NCBI GenBank assembly: GCA_030613505.1 | Contig: JAUWLW010000050.1 | Span: 1-18,609, forward strand | From: Candidatus Zixiibacteriota bacterium | GTDB taxonomy: Bacteria; RBG-13-66-14; B26-G2; WVWN01 | Direction of reading: 5' to 3' | Length of the DNA stretch: 18,609 nucleotides | Part shown: in pieces, positions 12,291 to 18,609 of the stretch | Numbering within the stretch: the first letter of the stretch is position 1 | How the letters are laid out: every line of letters starts with the position of its first letter | Program-made: the position numbers and the translations under genes | The notes under the pieces: generated by a model | Database searches by the model: none | Told to the model about the DNA's origin: nothing | Seen by the model: the letters and a program-made list of their open reading frames with translations, nothing else

Positions 12291-13243
12291 ACGGCGCGAG
12301 AAGCGTATCTTTGATAATCCCGACGTTGTCTCGTTTAAACGACCTCGAGATAACGCTTGAAGCGGTACAGGCGGGGACCGTTTTGCCGGATGAGATCATT
12401 ATCGTGGATGCGAGCCCGGACGATCGGACGGAGCGATTCATCGGCGAGTTAGCGTTGAGAACCCGCGCCGTCGAGTTTGTTTATATCCGCGCGGAGCGGC
12501 CCGGCGTCCCCGGCCAACGCAACGCCGGCCTGACGCGGGCGCAGGGGGATTTTATCCTTTTCGTGGATAACGACGTTACGGTCGCGTCCAATTTTATCGA
12601 GGAACTGCTCAAAGCCTTCGATAATCCGAAAGTTGGCGCCGCTTGCGGCCTGATATCCAACCAATTCCTACCGGGCGGTTATACCCGTTTTTTGCAATGG
12701 TTATTCCGGCAAACACGGTACGCCGGTCGCTCGCACTATCAGCGTTCGGGTTTCCCGACGTTCCTTTACCGGCCGCGAAAGCCTTCCGTAGTGGGCGCCT
12801 TGACGGGCGGCCTTACTATGTTCAGGAGCGAGGCTATCGGCGATTTCCGATTCGACGAACGCATCCTTTTCATCGACGACGATAGCTATTCGCTGGACCT
12901 TCGGGCCCGCGGCTGGGAGTTAATGCAGTGGTCGGCGGCGCGCGCCGAGCACCGGGAGGCGGGCGAAGGAAGGAGCTTCGCCGGCCGGGTGCGAAGTAAC
13001 GTCGTAGGTCGTCGCCTTTTACACAAACGCTACTTCCCGCAAAACATACTTAACGTTTCAAGTTACTATTACGGCGTACTGGGAGGCGCGGCCGTGGCGG
13101 CGTTGCGGCTTAAACCGCGCCTCATGCTGGGGAACGTTTTGGGCCTGTGGGATGTACTCCGGACCGGGCGCGTCGCGTCGAAGCCGAGCCGGGAGGCAAT
13201 CTCGCCCCAAAATCCGAATGACGGCGGAAGCGGCAAAACTTAA
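12287..13243 (+). CDS. Glycosyltransferase family 2 (GT-A)
   Basis: This 318-residue GT-A enzyme transfers a sugar from a nucleotide donor. It opens with SVSLIIPTLSRLNDLEITLEA (6-26) and has IIIVDAS with Asp41, PGVPGQRNAGLTRAQGD (72-88), the metal-binding FVDNDV (92-97), GGLTMFRSEA (174-183) and an acidic FIDDDSYSLDLRARGW (195-210) with His222 after it, which together match GT2 acceptor and catalytic regions. The C-terminal ~90 residues are basic with short hydrophobic stretches (YYYGVLGGAAVAAL) and may touch the membrane. The start is at ATG 12287 (ATGA overlap) with GGAGG 10 bases upstream. Base composition is visibly lower in GC than both neighbours. Acceptor unknown. Confidence 0.9.
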   Translation: MNGARSVSLIIPTLSRLNDLEITLEAVQAGTVLPDEIIIVDASPDDRTERFIGELALRTRAVEFVYIRAERPGVPGQRNAGLTRAQGDFILFVDNDVTVASNFIEELLKAFDNPKVGAACGLISNQFLPGGYTRFLQWLFRQTRYAGRSHYQRSGFPTFLYRPRKPSVVGALTGGLTMFRSEAIGDFRFDERILFIDDDSYSLDLRARGWELMQWSAARAEHREAGEGRSFAGRVRSNVVGRRLLHKRYFPQNILNVSSYYYGVLGGAAVAALRLKPRLMLGNVLGLWDVLRTGRVASKPSREAISPQNPNDGGSGKT

Positions 13244-14111
13244 GATCGCCCTGGTGGGAATGGAGGAGCTGCCGGCGCTCACGGCGCTCCGGCTGCGCCG
13301 GGCCGGGTACGCCGGCGCGCGGGCGCTGGAGGGCGCGCGGGGCTTCGGCCTTTTGCGCGCCGTCCGGCCGTACGACGTCTTTCACGCCGTGTACCCGGTA
13401 TACTATTTTAAGTGGGTTCCGGCGCTGAAGGCCGCCGGCAAGAAGGTCGTCTTCCACTGGATAGGTTCCGATTGGTATGAATGCCGCCGCAGGCCGGCGC
13501 TGCGGGCGCTGTTCGGCGCGGTGCGGCGCGGCGTCGACCTCCACATAGCCGACGCGCCGTGGCTGGTGGACGACATGGCCGCGGCCGGCGTCGACGCGCA
13601 CCCCGTGCCGACCATCTCGGAGAAGATGACCGGCGCGCTCGAGCCCTTGCCCGGACTTTTCAAGGTGATGGCGTACGTGCCGGACCGGCGGCGCCGTTTC
13701 TACGGGTGGCCCGTCGTCAAACTGGTCGCCGAGCGGTTCCCCGACGTGGAGGTAATAGCGGTGGGCGGCGGCGCGGAGGGGAACGCGCCGCGCAACGTCC
13801 GCTTCACCGGCCTGGTGGACGGCGACGCGATGGGCCGCCTATATCGGGAGATTTCGGCGCTCGTTCGCCCCACGGCGCACGACGGCCTTTCGCAAATGGT
13901 GCTCGAAGCGCTGCTGCGCGGCCGGCAAGTGGTGTGGAGCCGCGAGTTCCCCTTTTGCGTCCGCGCGACGGCGCCGGAGGAGTTCGTCGCCGCGGTAGGC
14001 CGGCTGGCGTCGTCCTGTCCGCCGAACGTCGACGGCTCGCGCTACGTCGCCGAAAACTATTCCGCCCAGGCGGCGTCGCGGGCGCTGGCCGCGGCGTACG
14101 ACGATTTATAA
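13218..14111 (+). CDS. GT-B glycosyltransferase (group 1/GT4-like)
   Basis: This 297-residue protein is given from ATG 13218; the frame is open to 13152, but the extra residues are basic and non-homologous in appearance and lie inside the GT2 gene. LKIALVGMEELPAL (8-21) starts the N-terminal Rossmann domain, and HWIGSDWYE (80-88) and VDLHIADAPWLVDDM (106-120) follow. The C-terminal donor domain has ERFPDVEVIAVGGG (172-185), NVRFTGLVDG (193-202) and LVRPTAHDGLSQMVLEALLRG (215-235), which corresponds to the GT4 region where an acidic residue binds the nucleotide sugar. It is shorter than usual (350-400). It overlaps GT2 by 26 bases, has no good ribosome site, and is followed by a terminator. 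Confidence 0.83.
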   Translation: MTAEAAKLKIALVGMEELPALTALRLRRAGYAGARALEGARGFGLLRAVRPYDVFHAVYPVYYFKWVPALKAAGKKVVFHWIGSDWYECRRRPALRALFGAVRRGVDLHIADAPWLVDDMAAAGVDAHPVPTISEKMTGALEPLPGLFKVMAYVPDRRRRFYGWPVVKLVAERFPDVEVIAVGGGAEGNAPRNVRFTGLVDGDAMGRLYREISALVRPTAHDGLSQMVLEALLRGRQVVWSREFPFCVRATAPEEFVAAVGRLASSCPPNVDGSRYVAENYSAQAASRALAAAYDDL

Positions 14112-14140
14112 ACGCGGGGGCGCTGGCCCTATAATAAAAT

Positions 14141-14161
14141 GGGGAGCCGCGACGGCTCCCC
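14141..14161. terminator. Bidirectional rho-independent terminator
   Basis: GGGGAGCC (14141-14148) and GGCTCCCC (14154-14161) form a perfect 8-bp stem with loop GCGAC. On the plus strand it is followed by TTGATATTT, and on the minus strand by ATTTTATTAT, so it can end both the glycan operon (stop at 14111) and the convergent signalling operon (stop at 14191). Confidence 0.85.
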
Positions 14162-14190
14162 TTGATATTTCGCGGTGCGGGAGGCGTTCG

Positions 14191-15351
14191 CTACGGGATG
14201 GGGAACTCGTCTTCCGTATATGTGCCGGCGAGCTCGTAATCCCACATGTCGTCGGTGACGGGCCGCCCCTCCAATATGCGTGCGAAGAGCCAGAGGGGTG
14301 TGTGCCAATAGATGCCGTAGCGGCGCAGGTAATAGGGCGACGTCTCTATCGAGTTCGCGCCCGGGAGAACGGTCAATAGGCCCTCGTAGCCGGCGTGGAT
14401 GGCGACGCTGACGCCGTAAGAGTTGAACGAGCCGTACGGCCAGGCGAAGGTTCGCACCGGCCTGCCGGTCGCGGCCTCCAGCCGGTATTTGGGATACTTT
14501 ACTTCGCGCTCGAGCCAATAGGGGTAGGCGGCGCCCGTCTTCTTGGCGCTGGCGAGGTTGGCGTGGCTGATGGAGTGGGCGCCGACGGTCACGAGGTCGT
14601 CCGCGGCCAGCTCGCTCAGCTCGTACCACGTCATGGATTTCCCGCCGACGTCGACGTAGTCGGTGTAGATGTAGACGGCGAAGGGGAAGCCGTATTCGGC
14701 GAGCACCGGCCAGGCGAAGTCGTAGACCGAGCGGTAGCCGTCGTCCACCGTTATCACCACCGAGCGGCGCGGCAGCAGGTCCGGTTCCTGCGTTTGGAGC
14801 GCCTCGACGAGCTGGCCTATAGGTATGACCTCGTACCGGTTGCGCGCGATGTACTCGAGCTGCGCCCGGAAGTCGGCGTGGGATACCTCGTACTTGTTGG
14901 CCGGGGATAGCCGGAAGCGGTGGTACATTAAAATGACGCAACGCTTTTCGCCCGGGCCGTAGCCGCCGGCGAACAGGCTCGCGCGGCCGTAGCGCTCGAG
15001 CTCGTCGCCGGACACCGACAGCGCGTCGAACGTGCCGCCCGGTTCTTCGGGTTCGAGCGGCAGCCACAGCGATTTGTCGCCCGCCCGGGCCCAGGCGTCG
15101 AAGACCGCGTCGGCGGCGGGGAACGGGATGTATTCCGAGCCGCGGGCGAAGCTGTCCAACGTGAGCAGGGATGCGTCGCCGACGGCGGGAGCCCGTTCGG
15201 CCGCGGTGGCGTAGGCGTCGATGGGCTCGTCCGCCTGGCCCCAGGCCGGCGCGTACAACGCGGCCCCGCAGAGCGAGGCGGCGACGACGATTACGATATT
15301 TACCCGGGGGAAGGAAGCCGGCCGGCGCCGGCTGGACCTATTCGATCGCAT
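14191..15351 (-). CDS. Exported polysaccharide deacetylase (CE4/NodB)
   Basis: This 386-residue envelope enzyme is of the carbohydrate esterase 4 type. The N-terminus is basic (RSNRSSRRRPASFPR) followed by a hydrophobic segment (about 17-37) that is a signal peptide or anchor. Residues 38-135 are a linker region of unknown fold. The catalytic domain has ILMYHRF (140-146), VITVDDGYRS (199-208, Asp203-Asp204 as catalytic base and metal ligand), VGAHSISHANL (256-266, metal-binding His259 and His263) and TFAWPYGSF (301-309). This arrangement is close to PgaB-type N-deacetylases. The likely substrate is a cell-wall or extracellular poly-N-acetylated glycan. The start overlaps the TPR gene stop by 14 bases, so it is translationally coupled to the signalling operon. 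Confidence 0.87.
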   Translation of the reverse strand: MRSNRSSRRRPASFPRVNIVIVVAASLCGAALYAPAWGQADEPIDAYATAAERAPAVGDASLLTLDSFARGSEYIPFPAADAVFDAWARAGDKSLWLPLEPEEPGGTFDALSVSGDELERYGRASLFAGGYGPGEKRCVILMYHRFRLSPANKYEVSHADFRAQLEYIARNRYEVIPIGQLVEALQTQEPDLLPRRSVVITVDDGYRSVYDFAWPVLAEYGFPFAVYIYTDYVDVGGKSMTWYELSELAADDLVTVGAHSISHANLASAKKTGAAYPYWLEREVKYPKYRLEAATGRPVRTFAWPYGSFNSYGVSVAIHAGYEGLLTVLPGANSIETSPYYLRRYGIYWHTPLWLFARILEGRPVTDDMWDYELAGTYTEDEFPIP

Positions 15352-15964
15352 TGACGGCGTCTTCTCCGTACGTGGTTACCTCTGCTTCGGGCGCAGTTTC
15401 CTCCGGCTTGGCCGAGAGGTCGTCGACGTGTTGTTGCGCCAGCCCGACGTACGCCGGGGAGTCCGACAGCTCCGCGAACTTCCGGAAATGCCTTATGGCC
15501 CGCGTCTTCTCGCCCTTCTTCTCGTACGCCAGCGCCAAATTCCAGTGGGCGTCGGCGAAGTTGGGTTTTATGGCCAGGCACTTGTTGTAGTACTTGACGG
15601 CGTCGTCGTAGTATTCGCGTTCGAAGTAGACGTTGGCCAGGTTGTTGTAGGCCTTGAAGTAGTTGGGGAGGCCGTCGAGCGCGGCCTGGAACTCCTCGAC
15701 CGCGGAGATGTATAAGCCCTTGCGCTTGTAGACTATGCCCAGGTTGTTGTGGGCCAGCGCGTTGCCGTCGTCGATTTTTAACACTTTTTCGTATTCGGTC
15801 ATCGCGCCGTCGTAGTCCCCTTCCTCGGCGAGCTCGTTGCCGCGCTCCAGGTGACGCTCGATTTCGTCCTTGTCCTCGTCGGCTACGGGCCGTCCCGGAA
15901 AGGAGAAGGTGACCAGCACCAGGAGGGCTATAATCGAGACTACGACCGCGAGTTTCTTCGGCAT
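15338..15964 (-). CDS. TPR-repeat protein with N-terminal signal/anchor
   Basis: This 208-residue protein starts at ATG 15964 with GAGGT inside the end of the HD-GYP gene. A Lys-Lys n-region and hydrophobic stretch (5-22) would export or anchor it. Four tetratricopeptide repeats follow at about 35-68, 69-102, 103-136 and 137-168, with typical W/Y-LG-A-Y-A-P spacing (for example NALAHNNLGIVYKRKGLY, ADAHWNLALAYEKKGE). The last 40 residues are acidic and probably disordered. TPRs are protein-docking scaffolds. Its position between a cytoplasmic signalling protein and an exported deacetylase suggests an envelope assembly factor, which is inference. Confidence 0.87.
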   Translation of the reverse strand: MPKKLAVVVSIIALLVLVTFSFPGRPVADEDKDEIERHLERGNELAEEGDYDGAMTEYEKVLKIDDGNALAHNNLGIVYKRKGLYISAVEEFQAALDGLPNYFKAYNNLANVYFEREYYDDAVKYYNKCLAIKPNFADAHWNLALAYEKKGEKTRAIRHFRKFAELSDSPAYVGLAQQHVDDLSAKPEETAPEAEVTTYGEDAVNAIE

Positions 15965-15966
15965 AG

Positions 15967-18012
15967 CTAGACCTCTTGCTTGCGGCGTTTGGTTGGGATG
16001 ACGTCCAGGCGGCCGCTCTCGAGCAGCCGCACGAACGCGTCGGCGACGGCGGGGTCGAATTGGGCCCCGCGAGCGGCGTGTATCTCTTGGGCGGCGTCCT
16101 CTTTCGATTTGCCTTTGCGGTAGCGGCGGTCGGAGGTCATGGCGTCGAAGGAGTCCGCCACGGCGATGACGCGCGCGATGAGCGGAATGTCCTCGCCGGC
16201 GAGGCCGTCGGGGTAGCCGGAGCCGTCGTAGTTCTCGTGGTGGTAGCGGACGCCGTCGAGGGCGTTGCGGAGCAGCGGGATGCCGCGGAGGATGTCGGCC
16301 CCTATCAGCGGGTGGCGTCGGAGCTCGGCCAGCTGCTCCTCGGTGATGCCGTTGGGCTTACGCAGGACTTCCTCCGGGACGCCGAGGTACCCCACGTCGT
16401 GGAGCACCGCGCCGAACAATAGGTCCTGCCGTTGGTCTTCCCGAAGGCCGATCTCATCGGCGAGGGCCGAGGCGTAGAGGGTTACGCGCTCGGTGTGGCC
16501 GCGGGTGTATTTATCTTTGGCCTCGATGGCGGAGACGAGGGCGCGCACCAGGCCGCCGTAGTTTTTCTTCGTCTTCTCGAGGAGGCGAGCGGTCTCGATG
16601 CTGACGGCGGCGAGGTTCACCAGCGCCGCCAACAGGCGGAGCTCGTCGGCGTCGAAGTCGCGCCCCGTTATCTTGGCCCCCAACCCCACGATGCCGATCA
16701 AACGGTTTTTAAAGCGGATGGGCGCGAGGGCGGCGATGCCTTGTTCTACGAAGGGCTCGAGCTGACGCCGGTCGCGCTCCTCGAGCTCCTCCTCGAGCGC
16801 GCTCACGAGGGTGGGGCCGGCGTGGCCGTCGACGACGTCGGCCAATCCCAGGGGCGGGAGGGTCAGTTCGTGGAGCGCTTCGGCGTCGAGGCCGCGGGCG
16901 GCGCCGACCTCCAGGCCGCCGTCGGCGGCGCATAGCAGGACCACCGCCCGGTCGGTGCTGAATTGCCCGGTCGCCATCATGAGGAGGGTGGCCAGCATCT
17001 TCTCGGTCTCGAGGGCCTCGGCCAAACTTTGGGAGATCGAGAAGAGCGTCTCCATCTCCATGGCCTTGCGACCTATTTCCCGTTTCGCCCCCGGCGAGGG
17101 GTCGGGAGCGCGACTCGCCGCCAGGTGTTTGTCCAGGGCCAGGTTGAGGGACGTCCCCAGGTACCGGAGGAGACGTCGCTCTTCGGTGGTGACGGCGCCG
17201 CCGTTTTTCTTTTCACCTACCACCAAGACGGCGATGACTTCGTCGGCGGCGCTGAACGGCAGCACGAATTGGGTGCGGTTTTTGGCGGCCCACTTGCCCA
17301 GCGTCCTGCCGTACGAGGCGAGCTCTTCGGCGCCGACTATTCCCTGGGCGGGCAGGTTGTCCCCCAGGGCCGATTTTACGGCGTCGTCGACGGCGGGGTA
17401 GTTGTCCCGCGCCGCGGCGGCGGCGAGGCCGGCGTCATCCGCCAGCGGCACGAACGCGCATTGGTTCAGCGCCAGGTAGTTGCCGGTCACGTCGACTATC
17501 TGCGATAATTTACGGTTGATTTCGCGGTCGCCCCCCAGGATGTCGGAGTAGGCCGCCAGCAGCGAGAACAGTGCTTGGGTGACGCGGGGTGCCGCCGCGA
17601 ACGCCTCGGCCGCGCCGGCGGTGAGCTCTTCTAAGCTGGGGGGCTTGGGGAGCTTCCCGGCCCGGAACCTTTCCACCGCCTGGTCGACGTCGTCGGCGAC
17701 GATGAAGTAGTCGAGGACGTCGAGCGTTTTGAAGACGGTCAATATTTTATTCTGCATCTTGACGAAGATGATGTCGCCGCCGTTTTTGCGCATTTCGCCG
17801 ACGGCGGACAGGAAAGCTCCCATCCCGGCGCTGGAGATGAAGTCCACTCCTTGGAGGTCGAGTACGATGCGGTAGGCCTTTTGTTTGAGGCAAGCGTCCA
17901 GTAGGCCCTGTATGCCCGCCGAACCCTCCACGCCTAAAGTGCCCGAGACCCTGAATACGCGGATGCCGTCGGGCGTTTTGCTGGTACTTTTAATGGAGAG
18001 TTCTTTGACCAT
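15967..18012 (-). CDS. STAS-GAF-GAF-HD-GYP signalling protein
   Basis: This 681-residue soluble fusion combines several domains. Residues 1-118 are a STAS domain of the anti-sigma-factor-antagonist type, with VLDLQGVDFISSAGMGAF (50-67); Ser60 or Ser61 would be the phosphorylated residue. Residues ~145-295 and ~320-478 look like two GAF sensor domains; the second has TDRAVVLL and APIRFKNRLIGIVGLG. Residues ~485-675 form an HD-GYP domain with GHTERV (505-510), the HD pair in VLHDVG (His538-Asp539) and the complete HHENYDGSGYP (591-601), so cyclic-di-GMP hydrolysis is expected. The start is at ATG 18012 with GAGG upstream. It lies 8 nt after the RsbW-like kinase, its probable partner, and 2 nt before the TPR gene. 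Confidence 0.92.
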   Translation of the reverse strand: MVKELSIKSTSKTPDGIRVFRVSGTLGVEGSAGIQGLLDACLKQKAYRIVLDLQGVDFISSAGMGAFLSAVGEMRKNGGDIIFVKMQNKILTVFKTLDVLDYFIVADDVDQAVERFRAGKLPKPPSLEELTAGAAEAFAAAPRVTQALFSLLAAYSDILGGDREINRKLSQIVDVTGNYLALNQCAFVPLADDAGLAAAAARDNYPAVDDAVKSALGDNLPAQGIVGAEELASYGRTLGKWAAKNRTQFVLPFSAADEVIAVLVVGEKKNGGAVTTEERRLLRYLGTSLNLALDKHLAASRAPDPSPGAKREIGRKAMEMETLFSISQSLAEALETEKMLATLLMMATGQFSTDRAVVLLCAADGGLEVGAARGLDAEALHELTLPPLGLADVVDGHAGPTLVSALEEELEERDRRQLEPFVEQGIAALAPIRFKNRLIGIVGLGAKITGRDFDADELRLLAALVNLAAVSIETARLLEKTKKNYGGLVRALVSAIEAKDKYTRGHTERVTLYASALADEIGLREDQRQDLLFGAVLHDVGYLGVPEEVLRKPNGITEEQLAELRRHPLIGADILRGIPLLRNALDGVRYHHENYDGSGYPDGLAGEDIPLIARVIAVADSFDAMTSDRRYRKGKSKEDAAQEIHAARGAQFDPAVADAFVRLLESGRLDVIPTKRRKQEV

Positions 18013-18020
18013 GGGGTCCT

Positions 18021-18458
18021 CTAGGAGGAAGTCGGCGCGCGGGGCAGGTATTTAATAAGCTCGAGGATGTTTTCCCTTCCGTGGCGTCGATAGAGGATCT
18101 CGTCCATGCAAGCTTCTATGATGTGCATGCCGAGGCCGCCGTCTTGTTCGGTCTCGATTATTTTCGCGATATCTTTGTCTTTCAGCGACGAGGCCTCGAA
18201 GGCGCCCCCTTCGTCCCGAATGGTGACGACGAGTTTGTCGAGCTCCACCGCCAGCTTAACGTCGATGTAGTTGTTGGGGTTGTTGGCGTAGGCGTGTTCG
18301 ATGACGTTGGCGCACGCCTCGTATACCGACAGCTCGATTTCGAAGACGGCGCGGTCGCCGAAGCCCAGCGCCCGCGCGATGTACGAGGCCCACTTCCGCA
18401 CCTTCTCGAGTTGCGGAACGGCGCTTATAATACGGAACTGGTATTCCCTTTCGGCCAT
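18021..18458 (-). CDS. RsbW-like anti-sigma/serine kinase (HATPase_c_2)
   Basis: This 145-residue GHKL-type ATPase domain protein resembles RsbW/SpoIIAB. It has the N-box FEIELSVYEACANVIEHAY (39-57, with Glu47, Asn51 and His55), the G1 motif IRDEGGAF (80-87) and G2 GGLGMHII (107-114). Such kinases phosphorylate a STAS-domain antagonist and, when free, bind a sigma factor or another target. The following gene encodes a STAS domain and the preceding fragment looks like the matching phosphatase, so this is probably the switch kinase of that set. No sigma factor gene is visible in the window. The start at ATG 18458 lacks a clear Shine-Dalgarno; translation may be coupled to the gene ending 15 nt upstream. 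Confidence 0.88.
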   Translation of the reverse strand: MAEREYQFRIISAVPQLEKVRKWASYIARALGFGDRAVFEIELSVYEACANVIEHAYANNPNNYIDVKLAVELDKLVVTIRDEGGAFEASSLKDKDIAKIIETEQDGGLGMHIIEACMDEILYRRHGRENILELIKYLPRAPTSS

Positions 18459-18473
18459 GTTATTTGGAGCGCG

Positions 18474-18609
18474 TCAGGCCGCGGTTTCGTCGCCTTCGAG
18501 CGAGGCCGCGGCCGCCGCGGCCCCCGGCTCCACTGCCGCCGCGCCGCGGGGTTTGTGCGTAAAGGCCCACATGGTCATGTCGTGTTGTTGCGGGCGGGCG
18601 GCCCCGCAC
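18474..18609 (-). CDS. C-terminal fragment of a probable PP2C/SpoIIE-type phosphatase
   Basis: An open frame enters from the right edge and ends with TGA at 18474-18476, giving 45 codons. The visible part contains QQHDMTMWAFTHKPRG, which resembles the closing DDMTLWxF strand of SpoIIE/RsbU-type serine phosphatases. An Ala-rich, probably disordered tail of about 28 residues ends in LEGDETAA. The gene ends 15 nt before the RsbW-like kinase, as expected for a phosphatase-kinase-antagonist cassette. Only a short fragment is visible, so the assignment rests on one motif plus context. Confidence 0.6.
   Translation of the reverse strand, partial: CGAARPQQHDMTMWAFTHKPRGAAAVEPGAAAAAASLEGDETAA

Noticed and set aside
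13152-13217. Upstream start for the GT-B glycosyltransferase
   Set aside because: The 22 added residues are basic, lie deep in the GT2 gene and precede the normal Rossmann start; ATG 13218 fits better, though neither has a good ribosome site.
14191-14260. Second terminator or small RNA in the convergent region
   Set aside because: Only the 14141-14161 hairpin is convincing; the rest is coding for the end of the deacetylase.
14129-15067. 312-codon minus-strand frame inside the exported deacetylase
   Set aside because: It lies on the same strand in another frame, is extremely Arg-rich, and is overshadowed by the CE4 motifs in the true frame.

Overview
The window looks like a chromosomal segment of a GC-rich, diderm (Gram-negative-type) bacterium, probably an uncultured lineage. 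It carries lipoprotein and outer-membrane-barrel signal sequences, a partner-switch (Rsb-type) signalling operon with an HD-GYP domain, and tightly packed operons. I cannot name the phylum from the sequence. No RNA genes, insertion sequences or CRISPR arrays were seen, and no gene-free stretch exceeds about 130 bases.

Layout. (1) Positions 1-8217, minus strand: a probable single operon. It starts with a PPC/DUF296 protein (7774-8217) and a predicted outer-membrane beta-barrel (6964-7746). It continues as a tandem array of at least twelve paralogous ~200-residue lipoproteins, called L1 (promoter-proximal, 6317-6940) to L12 (cut by the left edge). The distal members form an almost exact 618-bp tandem repeat. 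Each spacer there is 12 nt and is little more than a Shine-Dalgarno sequence. (2) 8218-8348: a divergent promoter region. (3) 8349-14111, plus strand: a five-gene overlapping glycan-biosynthesis operon (FemAB/GNAT-like protein, NodB-type polysaccharide deacetylase-like protein, DegT-type aminotransferase, family-2 glycosyltransferase, GT-B glycosyltransferase). (4) 14141-14161: a bidirectional terminator hairpin. (5) 14191-18609, minus strand: a signalling operon. It begins with the C-terminus of a probable PP2C/SpoIIE phosphatase, followed by an RsbW-like kinase, a STAS-GAF-GAF-HD-GYP fusion, a TPR protein and an exported polysaccharide deacetylase.

How the parts may work together. The right-hand operon looks like an RsbU/RsbW/RsbV-type partner switch. 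Its antagonist (STAS) domain is fused to a cyclic-di-GMP phosphodiesterase-type domain, and exported envelope proteins are encoded downstream. The central operon builds or modifies a surface glycan. The left-hand array is the most unusual part: a large, apparently expanding and recombining family of exported lipoproteins with a probable NTF2-like (SnoaL-type) fold, encoded behind an outer-membrane barrel. No function can be assigned to these lipoproteins from sequence alone. The array runs off the left edge, so its true copy number is unknown.
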